A program made the translations under genes and the position numbers. A stretch of DNA of 64,000 nt from Paenibacillus sp. NFR01. Its GTDB lineage: Bacteria > Bacillota > Bacilli > Paenibacillales > Paenibacillaceae. The notes under the pieces were generated by a model that saw nothing but the letters and a program-made list of their open reading frames with translations, had not been told where the DNA came from and made no database searches. Location: assembly GCF_900111565.1 (NCBI RefSeq), contig NZ_FOIK01000001.1, positions 1,519,309-1,583,308 of the forward strand, written 5' to 3'. Shown one piece after another: positions 1 through 9,385 of this stretch (positions are counted from its first letter, which is position 1; each line of letters starts with the position of its first letter).

Positions 1-36
1 ATTCCCGCGTAGCATAAATGCAGAAACAGTAAGGCG

Positions 37-930
37 GTGACAAACTTGGTTAAAATATCAGTTCTTATGCCGGTTTATAATATGGCTGCGTATGTTGAAG
101 AGGCGATCTGCAGTATTTTGACGCAAACCTATTCCGATTTCGAGTTACTGATTCTGGACGACGGCTCCACAGACGGAACCTTGGATATTGTCCGTAAATT
201 CGATGATAGACGAATCAGAGTCATCGCGCATTCGGTCAACCATGGATTGATCGAGACTTTGAATCAAGGGATTGATCTATCCAGCGGGGAATATATTGCC
301 CGAATGGACGGGGACGATATTGCTTTGCCCCACCGGTTTGAACGCCAGGTAGCCTTTATGGACGTCCACCAGCACTGCGGCGTTTGCGGTTCTCAAGCTT
401 ATTTGCTGGGTAAAGGCGGCGTAACTACAAAACCCATGGGCCATGAGGCCATCCGGTGCTGGCAGCTCTTCCACTGCACCCTTGTGCATCCAACGGTGAT
501 GATCCGCAAATCGGTATTGGAGCAGCACGGCATCCGGTATCTCTATTATTTCCATGCGGAGGATTATGAAATATGGAACCGGCTGTCCGCCGTTACCCAA
601 GTGGTGAATTTGCCTGAGGTACTGCTCATGTACAGACAACATCCAAACCAAATATCCAGCACAAAGCAAGATGTACAGGAGGTCCAATCGGAAAACATCC
701 GCAGAGATCAGCTGCGCCTGCTTGGCATCGAAGCTACTGCAGAGGAATACCGGACGCACCTGGATTTTTGCTATTTCCGAATCAGGGTCAATGAACCGGA
801 TCACTATACCCGATGTTTGGCATGGGCCCACAAAATCCTGGAGGGCAATCTGCGGCAGCAACGATACGACCATCAAACCTTAAACGCGGTATTATCGCAA
901 TGTTTCAGCGTATCCGAAGCTCTGTCTTGA
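37..930 (+). CDS. Family 2 glycosyltransferase
   Basis: Probably transfers a sugar from a nucleotide-sugar donor to a surface polysaccharide or glycan; the acceptor cannot be told. The N-terminal half is a GT-A fold: it opens with a beta strand ending in MPVYN, has the nucleotide-binding DDGSTDG at residues 41-47, and the metal-binding MDGDD at 90-94. There are no membrane segments, so it should be cytosolic. The start is GTG; the frame is closed by a TAG at 10-12, so the gene is complete. The Shine-Dalgarno is weak (AAGG), and a TTG three codons in is an alternative start. It converges on the LysR gene with only 26 bp between stops. Confidence 0.85.
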   Translation: MTNLVKISVLMPVYNMAAYVEEAICSILTQTYSDFELLILDDGSTDGTLDIVRKFDDRRIRVIAHSVNHGLIETLNQGIDLSSGEYIARMDGDDIALPHRFERQVAFMDVHQHCGVCGSQAYLLGKGGVTTKPMGHEAIRCWQLFHCTLVHPTVMIRKSVLEQHGIRYLYYFHAEDYEIWNRLSAVTQVVNLPEVLLMYRQHPNQISSTKQDVQEVQSENIRRDQLRLLGIEATAEEYRTHLDFCYFRIRVNEPDHYTRCLAWAHKILEGNLRQQRYDHQTLNAVLSQCFSVSEALS

Positions 931-956
931 ATACCCTATCCCTGTTCCCTACTCCT

Positions 957-1853
957 TCAAAGTCCGATCGCCTTCGCCTCGGCATCCGTCATCAGCATTT
1001 GGATCAGCGATTGCAGCGGCAGCGACTTCCACTTCTTGGGGTGAATGAGCAGCTGCAGGTCAAAGTGAATATCCGGATGCGAAAAAGAAAGCTCGGTCAG
1101 CGTGCCGCGCTCGATCTCTTCTTCGGCAACGATTTTGGGCAGCAGCGCGATGCCTAGGCCGTTGCGGACACAGCGTTTGATCGCCTCCAGGTTGGACAGC
1201 TCAAAACCGATGCGGAACACGATGCCATGCTCGCGGAGCAGGTTCTCGAACATGCTGCGGTAAATGCAGCTTTCTTCGGAAACAATCAGCTCGCAGTTGT
1301 TGAGGTCCTGTAGCGTCACCCGCGTAAGCTTAGCCAGCGGATGGTTCGCGGGGGCCACCAGGACGAGCGGCTCATCGCGGATGATGGTACGCTGCAGGTT
1401 GTTGTCCGCGCCTTCGCGGTCGAGCATGAGGCCGATGTCTACCTCGCCGTCACGGATTTTGGCGACCAGATTGGCCTCCTGCTCGGTTTGCAGATGGATA
1501 TTGAGCCCCGGAAAACGCGTACGCAGCTGCTGGAGAAACGGAGGCAAATAAAACGCGGCCAGCGAGTCGATGGTCCCGATCGTCAATGTACCGCCGATCT
1601 GCTGGGCGATTGTTTCCTTGGAGCGATCGTACAGATCAAGGATCTCCGCAAACATCTTCAGCAGCTCCTCGCCCGGAGGCGTAAGGCGCAGCGCCCGCCC
1701 GTGCCGTTCGATGAGCGGAACGCCGTATTCTTTTTCAATCTTCTGAATCTGCATCGTCACGCTGGACTGCGCATAGCCCAGCTCTTCGGCCGCCCGCGTA
1801 AAGCTCTGGCGCTTCGCGACCTCGCGAAACGTCCGCATATAGGTTAAGTCCAT
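957..1853 (-). CDS. LysR-family transcriptional regulator
   Basis: A 298-residue one-domain-plus-effector regulator of standard LysR length. Residues 1-60 form the winged helix-turn-helix (the AAEELGYAQSSVTMQIQKIE segment is the recognition region), followed by a linker helix and a periplasmic-binding-protein-like effector domain from about residue 88. A GGGGTG Shine-Dalgarno precedes the ATG. It is divergent from a DapA-like gene across 164 bp that contains an inverted repeat (1926-1939), so the obvious inference is that it controls that gene and itself. The effector is unknown; the family is too broad to assign a named member. Confidence 0.9.
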   Translation of the reverse strand: MDLTYMRTFREVAKRQSFTRAAEELGYAQSSVTMQIQKIEKEYGVPLIERHGRALRLTPPGEELLKMFAEILDLYDRSKETIAQQIGGTLTIGTIDSLAAFYLPPFLQQLRTRFPGLNIHLQTEQEANLVAKIRDGEVDIGLMLDREGADNNLQRTIIRDEPLVLVAPANHPLAKLTRVTLQDLNNCELIVSEESCIYRSMFENLLREHGIVFRIGFELSNLEAIKRCVRNGLGIALLPKIVAEEEIERGTLTELSFSHPDIHFDLQLLIHPKKWKSLPLQSLIQMLMTDAEAKAIGL

Positions 1854-1925
1854 GATCGCACCCCGCTATATTCAGGAATCGGTGATTCAAGGAATCTGCC
1901 GTTTGCCTCAACATCAATATTATTG

Positions 1926-1939
1926 ATGATACATATCAT
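1926..1939. promoter_or_regulatory. Inverted repeat between divergent LysR and DapA-like genes
   Basis: ATGATA-CA-TATCAT has perfect 6-bp arms around a 2-bp centre. It lies about 80 bp from each start codon, in an AT-rich stretch unlike the surrounding coding DNA. A TTGATG (1923-1928) and a TATAGC/TATTAT stretch (1941-1949) could be parts of the rightward promoter, though the spacing is not ideal. LysR proteins usually bind dyads of this sort between divergent genes, so this is the best operator candidate. Confidence 0.45.
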
Positions 1940-2017
1940 TTATTATAGCTAACGCCGATGCATGTTTCCATGGTAAAGTAAATAAAAAGCGCTTCAACAT
2001 TTTGGAGGACGATATTC

Positions 2018-2908
2018 ATGTTAACAGAACAACAGATTTATGGAGTCTATGTTCCCGTGGTTACGCCGTTTACGGCGGACGGAGACGTCGACATACCTTC
2101 GTACGAGCGGTATGTGGGCGGCATCCTCAAGAACAACATTCATGGTCTGGTCGTTAATGGAACCACTGGAGAATCGCCTACTGTCAACATAGAGGAAGTT
2201 CAACTTCTGACCGAAATTTCGAAAAAGCTGCTCAAAGGCAGAGACATCCCGCTGGTCATCGGCACGGGAACGAATGATACCCGTTCCACCGTGCGCCGGA
2301 CCGAGCTTGCCGCAAACGCCGGCGCCGACGGCGTGCTCGTCGTCGTTCCGTATTACAGCCGTCCGTCCCAGCAAGGCATCATCGAGCATTTCCGCAAGGC
2401 GAATGAGGTCGGCGTGCCGATCATTGCTTATGACATTCCGGGACGCACCGGCGTCGGCATGACGGTCGATACCGCCCGCGCCGTTCTTGATCTCGACAAT
2501 GTCGTCGGACTCAAGGATTGCTCCGGTTCGCCGCTGCTCGTCTCCGAACTGACCCGCCTGGGCGCAAAACCGGTGTTATGCGGCGACGACGTGAAGTTCC
2601 TCGAGATGCTTGGCCACGGCGCCGCCGGCGGAATGCTGGCTTCGGCCAACGTCAATACCAATCAATACCTGGACATCTACAGCCACTTCAAAGCCGGCCG
2701 TACGGAAACCGCGCAGAAGCTGTACGACGATCTGCTGCCGCTGATGAAGCTGCTGTTCAAGGAGTCCAATCCCGCCCCGGTGAAATGGCTGCTCAGCGCC
2801 AACGGAGAAATCGCTTCCGATACGCTTCGCCTGCCGATGATGCCGATCAGCGCCGAGCTGCGCGCCGAACTGGGCGTCTATCTTCCCGGCGACTGCCTGA
2901 GCGCGTAG
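2018..2908 (+). CDS. DapA-like aldolase/lyase (dihydrodipicolinate synthase family)
   Basis: A class I aldolase of the DapA/NAL superfamily that forms a Schiff base between a lysine and a keto acid. The GTTGES loop is at residues 48-53, the catalytic tyrosine is in AYDIPGRTG (Y138) and the Schiff-base lysine in GLKDCSG (K166). Shine-Dalgarno GGAGG lies 9 nt before the ATG. A second DapA sits in the aspartate-kinase operon at 30740-31615 and is the better candidate for lysine synthesis. This copy is linked instead to a LysR regulator and ends in its own terminator, so it may act on another keto acid or aldehyde. The substrate is not decidable from sequence. Confidence 0.88.
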   Translation: MLTEQQIYGVYVPVVTPFTADGDVDIPSYERYVGGILKNNIHGLVVNGTTGESPTVNIEEVQLLTEISKKLLKGRDIPLVIGTGTNDTRSTVRRTELAANAGADGVLVVVPYYSRPSQQGIIEHFRKANEVGVPIIAYDIPGRTGVGMTVDTARAVLDLDNVVGLKDCSGSPLLVSELTRLGAKPVLCGDDVKFLEMLGHGAAGGMLASANVNTNQYLDIYSHFKAGRTETAQKLYDDLLPLMKLLFKESNPAPVKWLLSANGEIASDTLRLPMMPISAELRAELGVYLPGDCLSA

Positions 2909-2962
2909 GTTCCTGCCGCAGAATGCAAGAACGGTAGCCTGAACATGAACTGCAAAAATTGA

Positions 2963-2999
2963 ACAGCGATTCTCCTGCGGGAGAATCGCTGTTTTTGCT
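2963..2999 (+). terminator. Intrinsic terminator of the DapA-like gene
   Basis: A perfect 13-bp stem (2963-2975 with 2980-2992, loop TGCG) is followed by TTTTTGCTTTT. It begins 54 bp after the stop codon. It ends the only right-going transcription unit after the glycosyltransferase. Confidence 0.9.
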
Positions 3000-3029
3000 T
3001 TTCACGGGTCAAGCTGCTGCCCGCCCTTC

Positions 3030-4217
3030 TCACCACACAAACTCAGCTGCATCATAATGCGTGCCCAAATACGCAGCAAAGCGCTCCAGCGCCGCGATTA
3101 CCGCGGCACGGGTAGCCTCGTCGGCGACAGCATCCTCCTCCCACCACCATTTGAGAATGCGCAGCGGCGCCTTACCCCGCTGCTTCGCCGGCTCGAACCG
3201 GGCGATAAGCCGGTCGCCGTAAAGCACCGGCAACACATAGTAGCCCCATTTCCGCTCCGGTACCGGCTTGTACACCTCCCAGCGGTATTCAAAGCCGAAC
3301 AGCTCCAGGATCAGCTTCCGGTCCCAGAGCAGGTTGTCGAGCGGCGCTAGCACGCTTGCCCGCGATGGGATTGCGGCAGTATCGGTTCGCAGCGACAATG
3401 ACCGCTCCAGCACCGCCAAATCCCGGGTGCGGAGATACAGCGGCTGCGGCCAGTCTTCCACCTGCACCTCGGTGATCGCGCCATCCGCCAGCAGTGCGGC
3501 GAAAGCAGCCATCCGCTGCGCCGTCTTTAACCCGTTGATGCCCAGCCAGGCATCGCTCGGCTTGTTCCACAACAGCCCTACGCTGCCGATCCGGCGCAGT
3601 ACACTCCAAGCATAAAAATCCTCATCCGTCTTAAACGGATCCGGTTTCCCGTATACCCCCTCAGGCAACAGCCGCGATGCCAAATCGTAATATTTGCGGG
3701 TGCCCGATTTGTGATGAACGCCGAGATGCCCCGCGTGGTACATTCCTTCCAGCGCAGCCCGGGACATCCGGGTCGGCCCCCAAGCCCATTCCACCTTCTC
3801 GTTGTCGTCCAGATCGCCGGAGCAGAGCGGCCCCCGCAGCTCGATTTCTGCCCGCGTCCGCTCCGCCGCTTCCGGATTCGCATCGCACCAGCCCTGGTGC
3901 AGCGCACGCCGCCGGTAAAAGTATGGCCAATCCTCCACCGGGAAGATCGCCATATTTTTGTCCCAATAATCGATCAGCCGCCGGTCGGCATACAACAGCT
4001 CGCTAAGCATCCGCCGGTCGAAATTCTTGATCCGCGACTGCAGCACCAGCTCTGCGTTCATCCCCACCACATTGAGCGGATCGTACTGGATGCAGCCCAC
4101 CCTGCGGATATAAGCCATAATCCCTTCCTTGCCTTCAAGCTCGTATTCGCCGTGCAGTCCATGGTACACCGCCAGAAATGTTCGGGCTTCCGACTTGCTT
4201 AGCATTATATCGGCCAT
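3030..4217 (-). CDS. YcaQ-like winged-helix DNA glycosylase
   Basis: Member of the HTH_42 / YcaQ (AlkX) family, known to excise alkylated bases and to unhook DNA interstrand crosslinks. Residues 44-46 read Q-Y-D inside CIQYDPL, which fits the QxD catalytic motif of AlkX-type members rather than the QxQ of AlkZ. At 395 residues it has the usual length. A longer reading from 4244 is possible, but GAAGGAGACG stands directly before the ATG at 4217, so I use that start. It is a single gene, without repair genes beside it; it and the LysR unit are separated by the DapA-like terminator. Confidence 0.82.
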   Translation of the reverse strand: MADIMLSKSEARTFLAVYHGLHGEYELEGKEGIMAYIRRVGCIQYDPLNVVGMNAELVLQSRIKNFDRRMLSELLYADRRLIDYWDKNMAIFPVEDWPYFYRRRALHQGWCDANPEAAERTRAEIELRGPLCSGDLDDNEKVEWAWGPTRMSRAALEGMYHAGHLGVHHKSGTRKYYDLASRLLPEGVYGKPDPFKTDEDFYAWSVLRRIGSVGLLWNKPSDAWLGINGLKTAQRMAAFAALLADGAITEVQVEDWPQPLYLRTRDLAVLERSLSLRTDTAAIPSRASVLAPLDNLLWDRKLILELFGFEYRWEVYKPVPERKWGYYVLPVLYGDRLIARFEPAKQRGKAPLRILKWWWEEDAVADEATRAAVIAALERFAAYLGTHYDAAEFVW

Positions 4218-4341
4218 TGATTCGTCTCCTTCGCGCACTCGCACAAGTTACCATCTTTATAATTTTAGAACAAACGTTCGCCAGGCGCAAGCCGATCTTT
4301 CTATTTTTCCCAAATCGCGTTCGCCAAATCACAGCACAAAG

Positions 4342-4373
4342 AAGCGGCCTGCTCCCTCAGGAACAAACCGCTT
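4342..4373 (-). terminator. Hairpin downstream of the alpha-glucuronidase gene
   Basis: AAGCGG (4342-4347) pairs with CCGCTT (4368-4373), with further imperfect pairing inside (TGTTCC with GGAGCA). It lies 42 bp after the aguA stop. The T-run on the minus strand is poor, so this is only a probable terminator. Confidence 0.5.
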
Positions 4374-4414
4374 TACAGATCCCGACTTACACGCTCCAGA
4401 CTGACCTGACACCG

Positions 4415-6505
4415 TTAATAGATCTTCCGTGCCTGCTCGTCGGGAATGCCGCTTTTTCGATAAAAATACGTATTAATCCGGTCGCGCCACTCCACCGCAT
4501 GTTCCGCCTGTTCTGCGAGACGTTCCGCCACCTGCCCGTATAAGCCGGGCTCTACTTCCCCGTGCAGCGCCAACCACTGCTTAACCATGCCCGCCGCTCG
4601 CTCCGCCCCCGCGAAGTGCGTATCGTAAATATGCTGGATCACGGTTTTGCCGGAGTGAAGCACATGGGTATACGGCACATGATGGAAAAAGAGCAGCAGC
4701 TCGTCCGGGCAAGTCTCCAGGGATTCGTACATCTCCATATTCGGTTTGGCGTACTGGGAAGTGTACCCGGTCCCGCTCGCGGTCGTGCGGTCCACGCCGA
4801 TCCCATGACAGTCGGCAAAATGATACGTTCCCCACATTGAATATTCATAACCGTCCACATTTGGCCCGTAATGATGATCGGGATTAACCATAAAGCCGAC
4901 GCCAAGCGGTGCGGTATAAGATTCATAGACGGACCATGAGTTCAGCAAAATGTCCGATACGGCGGCGACCGCCGTGCGGGAAGCTCCATATGTCAGCAGC
5001 GTCCATTCCAGTGCGATCTCCTCCGCCGACAATCCCGGGTTCCACGCCAGCCGGCCGTACCCGAATAAATTGGCCTGCGCCAACGGATGCCCGGTCCAAT
5101 TGGCGTCATTGCCGATGTTCGACACTGCCGCCCACCCGCCATGAAGATTGCCGTGCAGCGCGCCGCTTGCTATGGCATGTACCGTTGAACCTGACCCTTT
5201 CACGAACGTGTCAAAATCGAGCACCTCTTTCCACTGAGGAACGAGGTAGCAGACATGGCGCTGTTGCCCGGTATACTCCTGGGTAATCTGGAATTCCAGC
5301 ACCTGGTTGGTCTTCGCCATCGCACCCAAAAGCGGCGACACCGGCTCGCGGACCTGAAAGTCGATCGGACCGTTTTTCACCTGCAAAATGACGTTGTCCA
5401 TGAAGTGTCCGTCCAGCGGCATAAAGTGGTCGTAGGCTGCTTTTGCCCGGTCTGTTAGGCGGTCCCGCCAATCCTGCTTGCAGTTATATACGAAGCAGCG
5501 CCAGATCACGAGCCCGCCGTACGGTGCAAGCGCTCCGGCCAGCATATTCGCCCCGTCGGCATGATTGCGGCCGTACGTAAACGGCCCGGGACGGTTCTCC
5601 GAATCCGCCTTGACGAGGAATCCGCCAAAGTCCGGGATGGCGGAGTAAATCTCCGCCGCGGCCGCTTGCCACCAGTCCCGTACGTCCGGGTCCAGCGGGT
5701 CGGCCGTCGCGCATTCGCCCAGCACCAGCGGCGCGGCGTAGTTGATGCTCAGGAACAACTTAATGCCGTATGCGCGGAATATCCCTGCCAGCCCCGCCAC
5801 TTCCGGCAGGTTCTCCGGCAGTATCAGCTTGGTCTCTTGGTAATGCACGTTGACATTATTGATGGATATGGCGTTAATCCCAACGGAGGCAAGCAGACGC
5901 GCATAATCGCGGATCCGCTGCAGATTGCCGGTGATTCGATCGTTCTCGTAAAAAATCGACATCCCCGCATACCCGCGCTCAACGCTTCCGTCCATATTGT
6001 CCCACTGGTTGATCATCCGCAGCCGGTTGACCGGTGTCTCTGCCACATCCAGGCCGGTAAGGTCCTGCCGGGTGCTTATCAGGCGCAGCAAATGGAAAGC
6101 TCCATAGAGCAACCCCTGCTCTCCGGCCGCGCCGACGGCGAGACAGCACTGAGCTTCATCGTATTTAAGCCGAAAAGCTTCGGCGTCCGCTTCCGGATCT
6201 CCCTCCGGAAATACCCGGTCTGTCTCCGGGTCATTGCCGAAAATGCCAAGCGTAATGGCGTTGTCGCGATCACCTGGCTCGGCATCCGTATGTACTACCG
6301 TAATCGGCCGCTGCAGAAGCGCCGTTAACCCGCGCCGCAGCTCCTCCACCGCCGTAGCCAGAATGCCGTTCGGCTCTATCCTTCCATGGAACCTAATCCG
6401 GGTGAAACGTGCATATTGCTCTCGGAGCTCCCCCGGCTCCACCGGGCGGTAATCCAGCCAGGCCTGATATCCGCTCTCCCGCGGGAAAAGTTCATGATTA
6501 TCCAC
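4415..6505 (-). CDS. aguA: Alpha-glucuronidase, GH67
   Basis: Removes 4-O-methyl-glucuronic acid side groups from xylan oligosaccharides. The 696 residues match intracellular GH67 enzymes and there is no signal peptide, so it should act in the cytosol on imported aldouronic acids. The proton donor is expected at E303 (VKADSE) and the paired acid residues at D382 ([10 protein letters not shown]) and E410 (QITQEYTG); these keep a constant offset of 18 from E285/D364/E392 of the Geobacillus enzyme as I remember them. An AGGAGG-type site precedes the ATG. No xylanase, transporter or UxuR-like regulator is nearby. The Nif3-like gene stops 23 bp upstream of its start, so the two may be co-transcribed. 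Confidence 0.93.
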   Translation of the reverse strand: MDNHELFPRESGYQAWLDYRPVEPGELREQYARFTRIRFHGRIEPNGILATAVEELRRGLTALLQRPITVVHTDAEPGDRDNAITLGIFGNDPETDRVFPEGDPEADAEAFRLKYDEAQCCLAVGAAGEQGLLYGAFHLLRLISTRQDLTGLDVAETPVNRLRMINQWDNMDGSVERGYAGMSIFYENDRITGNLQRIRDYARLLASVGINAISINNVNVHYQETKLILPENLPEVAGLAGIFRAYGIKLFLSINYAAPLVLGECATADPLDPDVRDWWQAAAAEIYSAIPDFGGFLVKADSENRPGPFTYGRNHADGANMLAGALAPYGGLVIWRCFVYNCKQDWRDRLTDRAKAAYDHFMPLDGHFMDNVILQVKNGPIDFQVREPVSPLLGAMAKTNQVLEFQITQEYTGQQRHVCYLVPQWKEVLDFDTFVKGSGSTVHAIASGALHGNLHGGWAAVSNIGNDANWTGHPLAQANLFGYGRLAWNPGLSAEEIALEWTLLTYGASRTAVAAVSDILLNSWSVYESYTAPLGVGFMVNPDHHYGPNVDGYEYSMWGTYHFADCHGIGVDRTTASGTGYTSQYAKPNMEMYESLETCPDELLLFFHHVPYTHVLHSGKTVIQHIYDTHFAGAERAAGMVKQWLALHGEVEPGLYGQVAERLAEQAEHAVEWRDRINTYFYRKSGIPDEQARKIY

Positions 6506-6528
6506 CGGTTAACCTCCTTTTTCAATGC

Positions 6529-7317
6529 CTAGATCGTTTGAAATAATGGTTCTGCCGGAATGAAATGCACCGGATAGCCTGGAAGCTTCGCGGGTAACGA
6601 AGCCGCCAAAAGCTTCATGCCCGGCTCCTCGCTCGGCCCATGCCCGAGAACAATTAACGCTTTGTTATGGCCCTCATGCACTGCATCCCGCACATACTCC
6701 GGCGTCTCCCATTCCGGACTTTCTCCGATAATCAGCAGGTCCTGCTGCCGCAGAAGCGGAAGGCAGATATCGGCGCCCCCGCGGTAGCCTACCGTCAAGG
6801 CGATATGGCGGCAAACCATCGGCAAATGGCCAATGACGCGAAGGGCCGGAAGCCCGAGGCAGGATTTTACATGATTCGCGATGTCCCGCAGCGTCGATCC
6901 GGGCAGCTCGGCCAGTGTATACTCGGACGCGGTTGCCGTGACCCGTTCCTCCCAGCCCAGCGCGGTTACCAGCCCCGCCGTGATCAAGTCGGGACTGCAG
7001 CGGTGCACCGCATCATGAAGCCGGTACACGGCTATCCCCGTCTCGTTGATCAGCTGCATTTTGGACAAATATACCGGGTCATCCCGCAGCAGCTCCGGCC
7101 TGTCCCGATGGCGGTATCCGAGTCCTTCATGGACAATCAGCAGATTGGCGCCAAGCCGCATCGCTTCCCGAATCACCGCATGGGTCGGCATAAAAGCGAC
7201 GGCAATGCCCTTCAGTTCCTGTTCTCCGCTGCCTGCCTTCAGGCCATCCACGGTATCTTCCGGCAGCGGGACGCCGGCCGCCAGTATTTCTCCCGCCTCA
7301 TCTACGGTTATTCCCAC
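6529..7317 (-). CDS. Nif3-like dinuclear metal-centre protein
   Basis: Belongs to the Nif3/YbgI family of hexameric, two-metal proteins of uncertain activity (proposed metallohydrolase or GTP cyclohydrolase type 1 type 2-like). Family marks include the N-terminal TVDEAGEILAAG, the metal-site segment LLIVHEGLGY and a late HFIPAEPLF. The frame is open back to 7386, but a GAGGG six bases before the GTG at 7317 gives a normal N-terminus (262 residues) and removes a basic 23-residue extension not expected in the family. It lies just upstream of aguA on the same strand. A role in sugar metabolism would be speculation. Confidence 0.72.
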   Translation of the reverse strand: MGITVDEAGEILAAGVPLPEDTVDGLKAGSGEQELKGIAVAFMPTHAVIREAMRLGANLLIVHEGLGYRHRDRPELLRDDPVYLSKMQLINETGIAVYRLHDAVHRCSPDLITAGLVTALGWEERVTATASEYTLAELPGSTLRDIANHVKSCLGLPALRVIGHLPMVCRHIALTVGYRGGADICLPLLRQQDLLIIGESPEWETPEYVRDAVHEGHNKALIVLGHGPSEEPGMKLLAASLPAKLPGYPVHFIPAEPLFQTI

Positions 7318-7454
7318 CTCGTTCCCTCGCTTCCGGTTCGATCTTCCAAGATAACGCTTCCATAATAGCATCCTTTTTGGAGCCATTAAATATAAAAAGT
7401 ATAGATTTCACTGTAAAAATATCGAAATGATTATAACCCAAAATCGATAACGGC

Positions 7455-7485
7455 AAAAAAAGCGGAGGATCGCTCCCCCGCTTTT
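7455..7485 (-). terminator. Terminator after the phosphotransacylase gene
   Basis: AGCGG (7461-7465) pairs with CCGCT (7478-7482), flanked by A-run and T-run on opposite sides. The leftward transcript ends GCTTTTTTTGCC. It begins about 30 bp after the stop at 7514 and could act in both directions. Confidence 0.65.
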
Positions 7486-7513
7486 ACCGTTTTTAAGTAT
7501 GCAATGCCGAATC

Positions 7514-8086
7514 TTAGTCGATAATTTCAGCGTTGTCGCCGTTGTTGGCGCTCGCTGCATTCGCTTCGTCGGTGTCGATGTGCATATCCAGCTTAAATTT
7601 GTCGGATACGCGGGCCAACACATTTTCCAGTACCAGGCCGCGTTCTCCGCCCAGGCGCACTTTCAGCATTTGCTTGTCCTTGATGCCCCAAGCTTCAGCT
7701 TCGGAAGTATGGAAATGAATATGACGGGCTGCGATGATGACGCCAGTTTGCAGTTCAACTTCGCCAGCCGGACCTTTCAGGGTAATGCCAGGGGTGCCTT
7801 CGATATGGCCGGATTCACGGACAGGGGCTTTTACGCCAAGGGCGAAAGCATCCGTACGGGAAATTTCCACTTGCGATTCCGGACGGACCGGGCCGAGGAT
7901 TCTGACTTTGTCGAATTTGCTTTTGGTGCCGATTACGGCCACTTGCTCATTGGCTGCAAATTGTCCAGGTTGGGACAGCGGTTTGAATTCAGTCAGTTGA
8001 TAACCTGCGCCAAACAGCGCCTCCACATGCTCTTGCGTAAGGTGAATATGTCGGGCCGACACACCTACGGGTACAATCTTGCTCAT
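7514..8086 (-). CDS. Phosphate propanoyltransferase (PduL family)
   Basis: Converts acyl-CoA plus phosphate to acyl-phosphate and CoA (propanoyl- or acetyl-). The two halves each carry a zinc-ligand motif, VSARHIHLT near residue 10 and AARHIHFH near residue 120, typical of PduL and distinct from Pta. Length is 190 residues. The ATG at 8086 is chosen because AAGGAGTGAC precedes it; the frame is open to 8131. No propanediol or microcompartment genes are nearby and no encapsulation peptide is evident at the N-terminus, so it is probably a free cytosolic enzyme of acetate or propionate metabolism. The acidic tail (DTDEANAASANNGDNAEIID) is an unusual extension. Confidence 0.87.
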   Translation of the reverse strand: MSKIVPVGVSARHIHLTQEHVEALFGAGYQLTEFKPLSQPGQFAANEQVAVIGTKSKFDKVRILGPVRPESQVEISRTDAFALGVKAPVRESGHIEGTPGITLKGPAGEVELQTGVIIAARHIHFHTSEAEAWGIKDKQMLKVRLGGERGLVLENVLARVSDKFKLDMHIDTDEANAASANNGDNAEIID

Positions 8087-8272
8087 GAAATTGTCACTCC
8101 TTGTATTTTCTCTAGTATCTGTACAAGCCATTGACCATTATACATCTAATTACCCGAAAAGAAAAAGGCTCACCGCCCTCTGAAAGCCCGTTTTTCGACA
8201 TTTTATGCATGGATTGCTGGATTGTCATGGGATCGCCACGTTTTGGCAATATTTCCGCCATATCTTTCAGCG

Positions 8273-9229
8273 CTATGGTTTTGCAGGTAAATATGCCGCC
8301 AGAAAGTTAAGCGCATTATCATACAGCCAGCCGCGCACCTCCGCCTCCGGATAATGCCGCAGCAGCAAATCAGCCAGCTCCGGGTATTTGCCCGGATGCT
8401 CCAGACCTTTTGTCCAGGCATCCACACCGTCGAAGTCGGAGCCGAACATTAGATGCCTGGATCCGCCCAACGCGCATACATGCTCGACATGCCGGAGCAA
8501 ATCCGCCATCGCTGCCGATCCGCCTGCTCGCACAAACGGAGGATAAAACGTCAGACCCATCCGCCCGCCCATGGCAATTATCGCCTGGATCTGCTCGTTG
8601 CTCAGATTGCGCGGGTGGTCACACACTGCCCGGCAGTTGGAATGCGATGCGATAAACGGCCGGACACTCCGTTCCGCCAGCTCCCAGAAGCCTGCCGGCG
8701 CCAGATGCGAGACATCCAGCAGCATTCCGCTATCGTTGCACCAGTCGACGAGCGCTTTGCCTTTTTCCGTAAATCCGCCGTTCCGCGATTCCAGCACGCC
8801 GTCCGCCGCCCAGTTCGCATAATTCCAGGTCAGCCCGATGAACCGCACCCCCAGCTCGAACAGCCACTCTGCATACTGCAAATTCCCTTCGAGTCCGTCC
8901 GCTCCTTCCAGCGACAAAAGCCCCTGTATTCTGCCGGTCGGCGACGCAGCTGCTTCTTCCTTCCAGCGCAGCCATTCGATATGGCTTGAAGCAGCCACTT
9001 TTTTCCGGAATAAGGATAGCTGTCCCAAAATCCGTTCAAACGAAGGCCGCCCCATGTCTGCGGACAAATAAACGGCAAACACCTGCAAAGCCACATTCCC
9101 CGCAGCCAGCCGCTCACCGGTCACTTCCAGCCGCTTATCGTCGGCAAAATCGATTCCCGGCACGGTCTGCAGCTTACTAAGCGCATCGCAATGGAAATCC
9201 GCGATTTTCAGTCTTTGAGCCTCTTTCAT
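8273..9229 (-). CDS. Membrane dipeptidase family protein (peptidase M19)
   Basis: A zinc dipeptidase of the renal-dipeptidase family, TIM-barrel, 318 residues. Expected metal ligands are visible: H13 and D15 in ADFHCDALSK, the glutamate in LLSLEGADG, and histidines in IASHSNCRAVCDHPRNLS. There is no signal peptide, so it is cytosolic like most bacterial members. Start: ATG at 9229 with AAAAGGAGGATCACGGCC directly before it; the frame runs on to 9337 but that part looks non-coding. It follows spoVS on the same strand after a strong terminator, so it needs its own promoter. Substrate (D-amino-acid-containing dipeptides or other) is not predictable. Confidence 0.88.
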   Translation of the reverse strand: MKEAQRLKIADFHCDALSKLQTVPGIDFADDKRLEVTGERLAAGNVALQVFAVYLSADMGRPSFERILGQLSLFRKKVAASSHIEWLRWKEEAAASPTGRIQGLLSLEGADGLEGNLQYAEWLFELGVRFIGLTWNYANWAADGVLESRNGGFTEKGKALVDWCNDSGMLLDVSHLAPAGFWELAERSVRPFIASHSNCRAVCDHPRNLSNEQIQAIIAMGGRMGLTFYPPFVRAGGSAAMADLLRHVEHVCALGGSRHLMFGSDFDGVDAWTKGLEHPGKYPELADLLLRHYPEAEVRGWLYDNALNFLAAYLPAKP

Positions 9230-9332
9230 GGCCGTGATCCTCCTTTTCCGTTCCTCTGCTCCCGTCCGCCGCCATGGCGGTTTGCACTTTACTATGTATG
9301 TATACGCCCGCGTCCCGTAAAATCGCCATAAC

Positions 9333-9367
9333 GACAAAAAAACCTGTTTACCAAGGTAAACAGGTTT
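9333..9367 (-). terminator. Strong intrinsic terminator of spoVS
   Basis: A perfect 13-bp stem (9340-9352 with 9355-9367, 2-nt centre) is followed on the minus strand by TTTTTTTGTCG. It starts 19 bp after the spoVS stop and separates spoVS from the M19 dipeptidase gene. Confidence 0.93.
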
Positions 9368-9385
9368 CTATTTCGTTTCTTTCTA

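Noticed and set aside
4415-8086. A xylan-utilisation island around the GH67 gene
   Set aside because: Neighbours (Nif3-like, PduL, YcaQ-like) have no known link to xylan; no transporter, xylanase or regulator is adjacent.
7514-8086. Bacterial microcompartment locus because of PduL
   Set aside because: No shell protein, aldehyde dehydrogenase or diol dehydratase gene in the window.
8133-8257. Roughly 40-48-codon minus-strand frame between the M19 and pduL genes
   Set aside because: No good ribosome site, includes a possible weak terminator (GGGCT/AGCC then T-run near 8165-8190) and overlaps the pduL upstream region.
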